Shown one piece after another: positions 26,397 to 34,789 of a DNA stretch of 64,000 bases (the first letter of the stretch is position 1; each line of letters opens with the position of its first letter). The stretch comes from Lederbergia graminis (lineage in GTDB: Bacteria > Bacillota > Bacilli > Bacillales > Bacillaceae_C). Made by a program: the position numbers and the translations under genes. The notes under the pieces are model-generated. The model was not told where the DNA came from and did no database searches. It saw only the letters and a program-made list of their open reading frames with translations. Location: positions 1 to 64,000 of the forward strand of contig NZ_JBHSMC010000016.1 of assembly GCF_042655485.1 (NCBI RefSeq). Reading direction: 5' to 3'.

Positions 26397-27425
26397 TTAT
26401 GAAAGTTGTACAATTTTCTTCGTTTCGCTAGATTCTAATGCTCCAAGAACAACTTTTAATGATTTCATTCCACTTTCTCCATCAATTGGTGGAACTGTAT
26501 CATTAATAATACTGTTTACAAAGTGTTCGATTACTCTTGTACCAGTTTGTCCGCCTTCATCATTAGACTGAATTCTTCCAAGTTCATAGTTTACAACTTC
26601 ACCATTTGTATATTGGGCAACTAGTCCATATTGTGGGTGGTCTTCTAAGCGAAGTACACCTTTTTCACCATAAATAACCGTTGAGTTATCTTCGCTCTTT
26701 TTGTAAGCCCAGCTTGCAGCAAGTGTTCCAACGATACCACTTTCAGACTTAAGTACACATACAGCACTATCATCTACGTCGCTGTTTTCTTTTGCACTTG
26801 ATTCTACAAACGCACCAACTTCTACAAATTCTTCACCTAGTAAGTAGCGCATTAAGTCTGTCTTATGAACACCAAGGTCTCCCATAGCTCCGATGAAAGC
26901 TTCTTCTTTTCTAAAGAACCAGCTATCTTTACCGTCAATGCTCCATCCTTCAGGACCACCATGACCAAATGCTGTACGGAAGCTATAAATCTTTCCAATT
27001 GCACCGTTTTCAATCAACTCTCTAGCTTTTACATGAGAAGGAACGAAACGTTGATTGTGAGCAATCATCAATTTCTTACCATTTTTCTCAGCAGCTTCAA
27101 TCATAGCTAATGCTTCTTCCTCTGAAGTAGCCATTGGCTTTTCACATAGTACGTGCTTACCTGCATTTAAAGCAGCAATTGACATAGGTGCATGTAGGTA
27201 GTTTGGTGTACATACAGATACAACATCAAGGTCTGCTTCACTTAACATTGTTTCATAATCTGTATAAGCAGTAGCATTGTATTCTTCTGCCATTTCTTTT
27301 GCTCTCTCTTCTACTATATCGCAAACAGCAACAATTTCTACCTGTTGATTTGCAGCATATTCTGGTAGATGGCGCCATCTAGAAATACTTCCACAACCAA
27401 TTACTCCAACTTTTAATTTACTCAT
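26397..27425 (-). CDS. Gfo/Idh/MocA-family NAD(P)-dependent oxidoreductase
   Basis: 342 aa. Rossmann motif VGVIGCGSISRWRHLPEY at the N-terminus, the diagnostic CEKPMA segment that places the catalytic Lys near residue 96, and the C-terminal alpha/beta domain (GAMGDLGVHKTDLMRYLLG). Members oxidise or reduce sugars and cyclitols at a secondary hydroxyl. A partial LacI-type operator lies about 60 bp upstream, so it may belong to the same regulon as the sulfatases. Together with the TIM-barrel isomerase it could process the imported monosaccharide through a keto intermediate. Confidence 0.9.
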   Translation of the reverse strand: MSKLKVGVIGCGSISRWRHLPEYAANQQVEIVAVCDIVEERAKEMAEEYNATAYTDYETMLSEADLDVVSVCTPNYLHAPMSIAALNAGKHVLCEKPMATSEEEALAMIEAAEKNGKKLMIAHNQRFVPSHVKARELIENGAIGKIYSFRTAFGHGGPEGWSIDGKDSWFFRKEEAFIGAMGDLGVHKTDLMRYLLGEEFVEVGAFVESSAKENSDVDDSAVCVLKSESGIVGTLAASWAYKKSEDNSTVIYGEKGVLRLEDHPQYGLVAQYTNGEVVNYELGRIQSNDEGGQTGTRVIEHFVNSIINDTVPPIDGESGMKSLKVVLGALESSETKKIVQLS

Positions 27426-27485
27426 TATATAATCCTCCTAATTGTCCATAAAAATATTAAAAAAGCCTTTACATAATTCTATCAT

Positions 27486-27500
27486 AAAAACGTTTCGATT
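27486..27500 (-). promoter_or_regulatory. Partial LacI-type operator upstream of Gfo/Idh gene
   Basis: AAAACGTTTCGATT keeps the central AACGTTTCGA of the operators at 22.8 kb, but one arm is degraded. Its location upstream of the 27425 start fits control by the same repressor. Confidence 0.45.
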
Positions 27501-27534
27501 GTAGCCTTTTTAATAAAAAAGAAAATGTTTTCTC

Positions 27535-28203
27535 TTAAACTTCTTTCCTTTTACTTAACAACCATGTGTAAAATTCAGGGTTATTGTATGTTTCAGTCCA
27601 CGAATCATGGTTTGCTTCAGGATACACAGTAAACTTTACATCTCCTCCTGCTTTCCGGAGAGCCTCCACCATCACTTCACTTTCCTCTAGTAAAACAACA
27701 TCATCTTTTGCCCCATGAAATGCCCAAACAGGGACATCCTTTAACCGTTCTATATTTTTAACAGAGCCACCACCACAAATCGGTGCTGCTGCAGCAAATA
27801 ATTCAGGATATCTTTTTGCAATTTCCCATGTACCATAACCACCCATACTGAGACCGGTCACATAAATGCGTTGCTTGTCTACTCGATAGTTCGCTGCCAC
27901 GTCATCTATCAGCGCTTTTAACTCATCCATAAGGTTAACCCACGTCGAGTAACGATAGAGATCATCCGGACATTGAGGTGCAACCATAATAAATGGAAAT
28001 TCCTTTTCTTCCACTACCTTTGGAATACCATGTACTTTCACCTTATTTAGGTCATTACCACGTTCACCCATCCCATGTAAAAATAGTACTAATGGATATA
28101 AATCCTCACTTTGCTCATAATTAGATGGTAAGGATAAAAGAAACGGTAAGTTTGCCTGCTTTGTAACGGTAAATTCCTTTTGGAAAATTTGCTCTGTACT
28201 CAT
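27535..28203 (-). CDS. Alpha/beta hydrolase (prolyl oligopeptidase/esterase type)
   Basis: 222 aa. Catalytic Ser119 in TGLSMGGYG, Asp168 in GAKDDVV and His199 in EANHDSW form the triad; LFLHGMGERGND supplies the oxyanion hole. This compact form resembles the PHB-depolymerase/dienelactone-hydrolase-like esterases seen in polysaccharide loci, where they remove acyl groups from sugars. No signal peptide. ATG 28203 has GGAGG six bases upstream, overlapping an unlikely GTG at 28215. It is the most upstream gene of the minus-strand block and has 109 bp to the Gfo/Idh start, so co-transcription is possible but unproven. Confidence 0.82.
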   Translation of the reverse strand: MSTEQIFQKEFTVTKQANLPFLLSLPSNYEQSEDLYPLVLFLHGMGERGNDLNKVKVHGIPKVVEEKEFPFIMVAPQCPDDLYRYSTWVNLMDELKALIDDVAANYRVDKQRIYVTGLSMGGYGTWEIAKRYPELFAAAAPICGGGSVKNIERLKDVPVWAFHGAKDDVVLLEESEVMVEALRKAGGDVKFTVYPEANHDSWTETYNNPEFYTWLLSKRKEV

Positions 28204-28366
28204 ATTAACCTCCACTTGTAAAACGATATTTTCTAGTCCATTTTAGCATATGAGACTAAAAAAACTCTCTCTCGTTTTAATTTCTCCCCACCATCACATT
28301 TATCCTGCTTAAATAGTCAAAATTAATGGAATAACTCACAAAATTATAACTTTATTAATAAAATAA

Positions 28367-28411
28367 TTGACAGACATTTTTCCTCGGGTATAAAATGTTT
28401 CCTGAGGGCAA
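28367..28411 (+). promoter_or_regulatory. zupT promoter with two MntR-like boxes
   Basis: -35 TTGACA (28367-28372), 16-bp spacer, -10 TATAAA (28389-28394). TTTCCTCGGGTATA (28379-28392) and TTTCCTGAGGGCAA (28398-28411) sit over and after the -10. The reverse complement of the second, TTGCCCTCAGGAAA, resembles the manganese-repressor (MntR) consensus TTTGCCTNAAGGAAA. This suggests repression by a metal, probably manganese. Confidence 0.6.
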
Positions 28412-28484
28412 CTTTTATCGTGCAGATGCATATGAATAAAATTATCAATTTTTCCTACATGAACAACAAAGGGAGTTAAGTGTG

Positions 28485-29294
28485 ATGACTGAAAATATAA
28501 TACTTGCTTTTGCACTAACATTATTTGCTGGTTTGGCAACAGGAATTGGGAGCTTCACCGCCCTATTTACTAAGACAACAAACACAAAATTTCTCTCCTT
28601 CTCTTTAGGCTTTTCTGCAGGAGTGATGATTTATGTGTCGATGATCGAAATATTTGTAAAAGCAAAAGATTCGCTAACGAATGATCTAGGAAATGAACTA
28701 GGAAATTGGATAACCGTAGCAGGCTTCTTTGGAGGAATGTTACTGATTGCCTTGATTGATCAGTTTGTACCAAAACAAGGAAATCCACATGAATTGAAAA
28801 AAGTGGAAGAGATGAATCCTACAAACAAAGGCATAAAAGATCCAGCATTATTGAAGATGGGTACCTTTACCGCTCTTGCAATCGGTATACACAACTTTCC
28901 AGAAGGGATTGCTACATTTACAGCAACACTACAGGATCCCGGTTTAGGAATCGCCATTGCCATTGCTATTGCCATTCATAATATCCCAGAAGGAATTGCA
29001 GTTGCAGTACCCATTTATTATGCGACAGGCAGTCGAAAAAAAGCCTTCAAGCTATCGTTTTTATCTGGTATTGCAGAACCAATAGGTGCTATTGTAGCAT
29101 TCTTAATTTTAATGCCATTTTTAAACGATATTATGTTCGGTGTCGTATTTGCCGCAGTTGCCGGTATTATGGTTTTCATCTCGCTCGATGGCCTATTACC
29201 AGCTGCTAAAAAGTACGATGAAGCACATACTTCAATTTTCGGTCTAATTAGCGGAATGGCCATTATGGCTGTAAGCCTATTGCTTGTAATATAA
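28485..29294 (+). CDS. zupT: ZIP-family divalent metal transporter (ZupT)
   Basis: 269-aa membrane protein with eight predicted helices. The conserved ZIP metal-site helices are present: IGIHNFPEGIATF and IAIHNIPEGIAVA, plus GIAEPIGAIVAF. ZupT proteins import Zn, Fe, Mn or Co. I use ATG 28485 after AAAGGGAG; a GTG directly before it at 28482 is equally possible. The MntR-like boxes in its promoter point to manganese as the physiological cargo. It stands alone and ends at a bidirectional terminator. Confidence 0.9.
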   Translation: MTENIILAFALTLFAGLATGIGSFTALFTKTTNTKFLSFSLGFSAGVMIYVSMIEIFVKAKDSLTNDLGNELGNWITVAGFFGGMLLIALIDQFVPKQGNPHELKKVEEMNPTNKGIKDPALLKMGTFTALAIGIHNFPEGIATFTATLQDPGLGIAIAIAIAIHNIPEGIAVAVPIYYATGSRKKAFKLSFLSGIAEPIGAIVAFLILMPFLNDIMFGVVFAAVAGIMVFISLDGLLPAAKKYDEAHTSIFGLISGMAIMAVSLLLVI

Positions 29295-29301
29295 AAATCA
29301 A

Positions 29302-29337
29302 GGGTGCTTCAAAGGTTTAACCCTTAGAAGCACCCTA
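29302..29337. terminator. Bidirectional terminator between zupT and VTT-domain gene
   Basis: AGGGTGCTTC (29302-29311) pairs with GAAGCACCCT (29328-29337), a 10-bp stem. It lies between converging genes and overlaps the stop of the minus-strand gene. A-rich and T-rich flanks allow use in both directions. Confidence 0.8.
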
Positions 29338-30003
29338 TTTAAAATGAGCCACATCTTTTTGTAGTATTTTAACTTTTCGTTTTTTCCTTTTATATAAATA
29401 GAAAAGTGGTATAGCGATGACAAGCGCTACAAAAAACACATAACTTTCGAAACTTGCAGAAACAATACCATTCACAATCAAACTGACAATCAGCAGATAT
29501 ATTAGATTTCCTAGCACTGTTGCACTTATATAATGATAAAATTTAATCGTACTTGCTCCTGCTGTCACATTAATAAGGCTTGTTGGAAAAAAAGGAAACA
29601 GGCGTGCATAAAAAACAAATAGAAAACCATTATTTTCAATTTTACTTCTTATATCACTATTTACTTTAGTCGTTAAAAAGGTTTGTAGCCAATAACGGTA
29701 TAGCAAAAAGGCAAGTAAGCTTCCCATTACACTCGTTGCCCAACTCCAGAAGAAACCACCATAGAACCCAAATAGCAAAATATTAATAGTAACGACTAAT
29801 ACAAGTGGAACAAGTGTAAACAAATTTTGTATGAGCATTAGAATGAAGGTAATGAAAAGTGCTAGTTGCCACTCCTCTTCAAAATAATCAGCAATTAAAT
29901 CCATGTCACCAGATTTTAACATGACAAACCAATCAGCTTGAAAAATCATGTATAAGCATAAAGCAACAATTAAGAATGATGATATCTTTAGTATTGTTTT
30001 TAT
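29335..30003 (-). CDS. VTT/TVP38-TMEM64 (DedA-like) membrane protein, probable AUA start
   Basis: About 222 aa with five or six hydrophobic helices. The VTT (SNARE-associated Golgi protein) domain is shown by FYGGFFWSWATSVMGSLLAFLLYRY and FVFYARLFPFFPTSLINVTAGAS. Bacterial homologues act in membrane homeostasis or lipid scrambling. The start is unusual: the only in-frame standard starts are a distant TTG at 30066 and an internal Met. A perfect AGGAGG lies six bases before an ATA codon at 30003, giving MKTILKISSFLIV, a natural membrane N-terminus. This may be a rare AUA start or a mutated ATG. Confidence 0.78.
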   Translation of the reverse strand: MKTILKISSFLIVALCLYMIFQADWFVMLKSGDMDLIADYFEEEWQLALFITFILMLIQNLFTLVPLVLVVTINILLFGFYGGFFWSWATSVMGSLLAFLLYRYWLQTFLTTKVNSDIRSKIENNGFLFVFYARLFPFFPTSLINVTAGASTIKFYHYISATVLGNLIYLLIVSLIVNGIVSASFESYVFFVALVIAIPLFYLYKRKKRKVKILQKDVAHFK

Positions 30004-30098
30004 TGCGATCCCTCCTAAGGATCTTTTATATATTTTATGATACAAAAAAGAGTGAATGCCAAGCAATTACTTTCCATCTATATTCAAGAAATTTCTAT

Positions 30099-30142
30099 AA
30101 AAAAACCAAACTACCTTGAAATTAATCCAAGAAATAGTTTGG
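30099..30142 (-). terminator. Terminator after Na/Pi cotransporter gene
   Basis: CCAAACTA (30106-30113) and TAGTTTGG (30135-30142) form the stem, with a second short pairing inside; on the minus strand seven T follow. Arms match other hairpins at 141-180 and 58643-58699. Confidence 0.78.
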
Positions 30143-30181
30143 CTTTTCGTTCATCTATATTTAAGTCCCATTGGCTTTAAA

Positions 30182-31813
30182 TTATTCTTCGCCTCTTACA
30201 CCTAATACTCCGTCAGCAATATTAACAGCGTGGTCCCCAATACGTTCCAGGTTGCTCACAATATCTACATAGACAATTCCAGCAGTACCTGTACATTTAT
30301 TTTCGTTCAAACGTGTAATATGCTTATGGCGTAAATCGCGCTCCATTTGATCAATTTGGATTTCCTTTTGCAGTACCATTTTCGCCTGTTCTAAATCATC
30401 CGTTTCTAACGCCTTAATAGCTTGTCTTAAAGTAGAAACAGTTAAATCAAACATATCATCTAAATCCTTCAGTGCAGATTCAGAGAATTTCACCTTGCTT
30501 GAAATTTGGCTGTCCACAAGTTCCATAATATTCTCCATGTGGTCACCAATACGCTCTAAGTTAATAACTGTATTCATTAATGTATTATGTGTCTGCATAT
30601 CGCTATCTGTTAATGGATGATATGAGACTTGGATTAAATACTCTGTAATTGTCTTATCTAGGTTATTTAAAGCATCTTCAATTTGCGGCAATACTTCACG
30701 GTTTTTCTTACTTTGAGTTTTAAAGTATTGACCAACTTCTACAATACCTTGATCTGCCAATTCCGCCATACGCAACACTTCTTTTTTTCCTTGTCCAAGT
30801 GCGACAGAAGGAGATTGACGAATAAATTGCTCACCTAAATGAACTGCTTTATGTTCGATTCTCTTATCCTCACCAGGAACTAGCTTTGTTACAATCCATG
30901 CTAATCCAGCGATAAATGGAAATTGAATAATTGTATTCGCTACATTAAAAGTTCCATGCGCAAATGCAATTGTCATTTTATCATTTAATCCTAAACTCGC
31001 TTGGAAATATTCAATTAAAGTAGTAAAAGGATGAATCAGTATCAATACTAAAATTGTACCAATTAAATTAAATAACACATGCGTAAACGCCGCTCTTCTT
31101 GCAGCTATGGAAGCACCGATTGCCGCTAACACTGCAGTAATTGTTGTTCCGATATTATCACCAAATAAAATTGGCAATGCTGTCTGAAGGTTAATTACAT
31201 CTTGCTCATAAAGTGCTTGCAAGAGTGCCACGGATGCTGATGAGCTTTGGACTATCATTGTAAACAGGGCTCCAGCAGCAACACCTAGTATAGGAGTCTC
31301 CCCTAAATTAACCATCATATCAATAAATCCTTGTGCACTACGCAGCGGCTTCATTGCGTCTCCCATTAATTCTAATCCAAAGAATAACGCACCAAAACCA
31401 AAGAACACTTGACCGAAGTTATTAATTTTATGATTTTTAAAGAAAAACAGTAAAAATGCACCTAATGCTAGGATTGGTAAAGCATATGCACCAATATCTA
31501 TCCCAATAATAAACGCTGTTACTGTAGTACCAATATTGGCACCCATAATAACCCCAATTGCCTGTCTTAATGTCATAAAACCTGCTGTTACAAGACCAAC
31601 TGTTAATACTGTAGTCCCTGAACTAGATTGAATTAGAACTGTTACAACTATACCTGTTAAAACACCAAAAATTGGTCTTGTCGTAAACCTGTCTAATAAG
31701 TCTCTTAAACCATCGCCAGCAACTTTTTGAAGACCGTCCCCCATTGACTTAATTCCATAAAGAAATATCCCGAGTCCTCCAAAAAAGGTAAAAAGCAAAG
31801 TTTGTAAATCCAT
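30182..31813 (-). CDS. Na+/phosphate cotransporter family protein with PhoU-like domain
   Basis: 543 aa. Two Na/Pi-cotransporter repeats carry the QSSS motif (LIQSSSGTTVLTVG and IVQSSSASVALLQAL) within about nine membrane helices. Residues about 350-540 are a helical PhoU-like domain with two copies of the ERIGDH motif (LERIGDHMENIMEL, LERIGDHAVNIAD). Such NptA/YjbB-like proteins move phosphate with sodium and the PhoU part is thought to control them. ATG 31813 with AAAGGA upstream. Transcribed divergently from the flavin-dependent oxidoreductase gene across a 233-bp gap. Confidence 0.92.
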   Translation of the reverse strand: MDLQTLLFTFFGGLGIFLYGIKSMGDGLQKVAGDGLRDLLDRFTTRPIFGVLTGIVVTVLIQSSSGTTVLTVGLVTAGFMTLRQAIGVIMGANIGTTVTAFIIGIDIGAYALPILALGAFLLFFFKNHKINNFGQVFFGFGALFFGLELMGDAMKPLRSAQGFIDMMVNLGETPILGVAAGALFTMIVQSSSASVALLQALYEQDVINLQTALPILFGDNIGTTITAVLAAIGASIAARRAAFTHVLFNLIGTILVLILIHPFTTLIEYFQASLGLNDKMTIAFAHGTFNVANTIIQFPFIAGLAWIVTKLVPGEDKRIEHKAVHLGEQFIRQSPSVALGQGKKEVLRMAELADQGIVEVGQYFKTQSKKNREVLPQIEDALNNLDKTITEYLIQVSYHPLTDSDMQTHNTLMNTVINLERIGDHMENIMELVDSQISSKVKFSESALKDLDDMFDLTVSTLRQAIKALETDDLEQAKMVLQKEIQIDQMERDLRHKHITRLNENKCTGTAGIVYVDIVSNLERIGDHAVNIADGVLGVRGEE

Positions 31814-32046
31814 GTTTTCAGTCCTTTACTTTATCATTCGACATTATTCTGCCATACACAAGTTTAATTAAGATATCGTTAAAAGTAAATAAGTTTATTG
31901 TTAAGATTTTGTAAATAAATATTAATATCAAAGTGGTTTTTTATATCTTTTCCTAAGAAAGATATTTTATAGACTATTTATTGGAAAGTTACAGAGATAA
32001 AACGTATTATCATTCATAAGTAGATAGATGAAGGGGTGATTTTTTT

Positions 32047-33057
32047 ATGAGCTCAAATCAAAGAAAGTATTTTAATGGGATACCATTATCTGTCCTTGAC
32101 CTTGCACCTATAAATGAGGGTAGTACGGCTGAGGAGTCATTCAAAAATAGTGCTCAATTGGCACAACATGTAGAAAAGTTAGGATTCAACCGCTATTGGT
32201 TAGCAGAACATCATAATATGCCAGGCATTGCAAGTTCTGCAACTTCCGTGCTAATTGGCCATATTGCGGACCAGACAAAACATATCCGAGTTGGCGCAGG
32301 CGGAATTATGTTACCGAATCATGCAACATTAGTGATCGCAGAACAATTTGGGACACTTGAGTCGTTATACCCTGGCAGAATTGATCTTGGATTAGGACGA
32401 GCACCAGGAAGTGACCATGCGACCGCATATGCCTTACGAAGAACATTAAATCGTGGTGCTGAGGAGTTTCCACAACAAGTCGAAGAATTGGAAGCATACT
32501 TCTCGGGTACTGCACAGGTCCATGCATATCCTGGTGAAGGACTAAATATCCCTATTTGGTTGTTAGGTTCAAGCGGCTTTAGTGCACAACTTGCTGCTCA
32601 AAAAGGGCTTCCGTTCTCGTTTGCAAGTCATTTTTCTGCGGAGTATACAATTCCAGCGATCAACTTGTATCGTGATAACTTCAAACCATCCAATGATTTA
32701 GAGAAACCATACGTCATGCTTGGTATTAATGTAATTGCAGCAGAAACAGAAGAACGAGCACAGTGGCTAGCAACATCTCAACAACAGCAGTTCCTTAGCT
32801 TAATTCGAAATACACCAACACCATTACAACCACCTGTTGAACATATAGAAGAAATAATGTCTCCAATTGAACGAGCACATATTGAGAAGTCTCTGAATTC
32901 CCGTTCCACCATCGTCGGAACTCTAGAAACAGTTAAGCAAAAGCTGTCTGCGTTTATAAAGGAAACAGAGGCTGATGAACTCATTATCAATTCACAAATC
33001 TTTTATCAAGAGGATCGTTTAAAATCGTATGACATCATTGGAGAAATGATGGAATAG
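32047..33057 (+). CDS. LLM-class (luciferase-like) flavin-dependent oxidoreductase
   Basis: 336 aa, full length for the YceB/YvbT-type group. The start of the barrel, PLSVLDLAPINEGSTAEE, and the flavin-site text RYWLAEHHNMPGIASSA, RVGAGGIMLPNH and IDLGLGRAPGSD are characteristic of bacterial luciferase-like monooxygenases. It should use reduced FMN, but the substrate is unknown. GAAGGGGTGA lies seven bases before the ATG. Monocistronic between the divergent Na/Pi gene and sspP. Confidence 0.92.
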   Translation: MSSNQRKYFNGIPLSVLDLAPINEGSTAEESFKNSAQLAQHVEKLGFNRYWLAEHHNMPGIASSATSVLIGHIADQTKHIRVGAGGIMLPNHATLVIAEQFGTLESLYPGRIDLGLGRAPGSDHATAYALRRTLNRGAEEFPQQVEELEAYFSGTAQVHAYPGEGLNIPIWLLGSSGFSAQLAAQKGLPFSFASHFSAEYTIPAINLYRDNFKPSNDLEKPYVMLGINVIAAETEERAQWLATSQQQQFLSLIRNTPTPLQPPVEHIEEIMSPIERAHIEKSLNSRSTIVGTLETVKQKLSAFIKETEADELIINSQIFYQEDRLKSYDIIGEMME

Positions 33058-33164
33058 TGCTCCTTTCATATCCTCCAATGTGAAGAACATATGCATATAT
33101 ATCATTTTGTGTGTAACGATATAAATGCACTACAATAATTAGCATTTACGGAGGAGTAATACGA

Positions 33165-33296
33165 ATGGGCAAAAACCAACAAAAACAAAAAAACAATCAA
33201 ACGGGCACGAGCCAACCAGAACCACTAAGTGGCTCCCATAAAGTAAAGAATAAAAACCATACACGTCAAAAGAGTAAGAGCCATCATGATATGTAA
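33165..33296 (+). CDS. sspP: Small acid-soluble spore protein P
   Basis: 43-aa basic protein. The conserved SspP segment QPEPLSGSHKVKN followed by HTRQK and the C-terminal HHDM identify it. It is a minor spore-core protein made in the forespore. GGAGGAG lies eight bases before ATG 33165. The upstream A+T-rich region has possible sigma-G-like elements (GCATA about 18 bases from a CGATATA) but these are weak. A strong terminator follows directly. It marks the host as a spore former. Confidence 0.92.
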   Translation: MGKNQQKQKNNQTGTSQPEPLSGSHKVKNKNHTRQKSKSHHDM

Positions 33297-33300
33297 ATGA

Positions 33301-33357
33301 AAAGGGTCAGTAACCACAATTTGAAAATATTCGTAATTGTGGGGACTGACCCTTTAT
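33301..33357 (+). terminator. Strong terminator after sspP
   Basis: AAAGGGTCAG (33301-33310) pairs with CTGACCCTTT (33346-33355) and CCACAATT (33314-33321) with AATTGTGG (33335-33342), giving a long interrupted stem. The 3' arm ends in CCCTTTAT. Confidence 0.75.
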
Positions 33358-33393
33358 AATAGGATTAATGATATCTTATTATTGGAGGTTACT

Positions 33394-34701
33394 ATGAATC
33401 GTCTTACTGAACATTTAATTGTCATTTCATTTGATTGTCTTTCCACGTTGGATTTTCCTATCATCGAGAAACTCCCTAATTTTCAAGAACTTCTAAAAAA
33501 CGGATCTCATTGTAAGCATGTTGAAACCATTTACCCTTCTGTCACATACCCGTGCCACGCAACGATTGTTACTGGAAACTTCCCAAAACGTCACGGAATT
33601 ACGAGCAACACATTCATCCAGCCCGGCGAGCCTTCACCAGATTGGTATTGGCACCGCCGCCATGTAAAGGGAACCACTTTATATGACGAAGCAAAAAAAG
33701 CTGGGATGACGACAGCAGCCTTACTGTGGCCAGTAACAGCAAAGGCAAAGATTGATTACAACATGCCCGAAATTTTTGCAAATCGACCTTGGCATCATCA
33801 AATCCCAGTGTCCTTAAATAATGGAAGTGTCTTTTATCAAATCGAAATGAATCGCCTGTTTGGCCATCTACGCAAGGGCTACAGTCAACCAGAGCTGGAC
33901 AACTTTGTGCTAGAATCCACTGTTCACACAATCAAAACAAAAAAGCCTAATTTAATGTTAATACACTTTGTGGACCTTGATTCGCAACGCCATTATCATG
34001 GATTTTCCTCAGAGGAAGCTATGGCTGCCCTAAAACGCCATGATGATCGTCTTGGTCGTATTGTGACAGCACTCAAAGAAAGTGGTATTTATGAACAATC
34101 CACGATTATTGCTCTTGGTGACCATAGTGCATTGGACGAAGGCAAAGCAATAAAACTGAATGTATTACTACGTGAGCATGGATTAATAAACGTAAATGCG
34201 AAAGAAAAAGTTACAGACTGGAAGGCCTACTGCAAAAGTTGTGATGGTTCATCATATATATATTTAAAAGACAGAAATGACGAGGCAACGAAGGCATTAG
34301 TGAAGAAACTTTTACATAATCTAGTACAAGATGAGAACAATGGCATTGAGAAATTCATTTCTGGCGAGGAAGCTGGTAAAAAAGGAGCAGATCCAACCTG
34401 TGCTTTTATGTTAGAAGCTCGACATGGATTCTATTTTCATGAAAGATTGCACGGTGACTTTATTGATCAAGTTACTGCAAAAGATGTAAAAGAAGGGCGC
34501 TATACAGTCGCAACTCATGGTTACTCCCCAGAAAAAGAGAATTATACAACTGTATTGATGGCAGCTGGAAGAGGAATATCAAAAGGAAAGGTTATTTCTT
34601 CTATGCATTTAGTGGATGAGGGGCCAACATTCGCAAAGCTTCTTGGACTAAATTTAGGAGAGACCGACGGAAACGTAGTTGAGGAACTTTTAGTATTGTA
34701 A
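33394..34701 (+). CDS. Alkaline-phosphatase-superfamily phosphodiesterase (nucleotide pyrophosphatase type)
   Basis: 435 aa. Metal and nucleophile motifs of the type I phosphodiesterase/nucleotide pyrophosphatase family are present: ISFDCLSTLDF, then YPSVTYPCHATIVTGNFPKRHG with the nucleophilic Thr, FVDLDSQRHYHG, and ALGDHSALDEG. No signal peptide, so cytoplasmic. ATG 33394 is preceded by GGAGG; a longer frame to 33337 runs through the sspP terminator and is rejected. Substrate unknown; nucleotide or phosphonate esters are usual in this group. Confidence 0.88.
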   Translation: MNRLTEHLIVISFDCLSTLDFPIIEKLPNFQELLKNGSHCKHVETIYPSVTYPCHATIVTGNFPKRHGITSNTFIQPGEPSPDWYWHRRHVKGTTLYDEAKKAGMTTAALLWPVTAKAKIDYNMPEIFANRPWHHQIPVSLNNGSVFYQIEMNRLFGHLRKGYSQPELDNFVLESTVHTIKTKKPNLMLIHFVDLDSQRHYHGFSSEEAMAALKRHDDRLGRIVTALKESGIYEQSTIIALGDHSALDEGKAIKLNVLLREHGLINVNAKEKVTDWKAYCKSCDGSSYIYLKDRNDEATKALVKKLLHNLVQDENNGIEKFISGEEAGKKGADPTCAFMLEARHGFYFHERLHGDFIDQVTAKDVKEGRYTVATHGYSPEKENYTTVLMAAGRGISKGKVISSMHLVDEGPTFAKLLGLNLGETDGNVVEELLVL

Positions 34702-34789
34702 ATTGTTCGTTAATTTTTAATTTTCCTAACAAATCCTTCTTGTTTTCTAGTACAATAAAGTAAATTTGCAGACTAGGAGAGATACGAAG

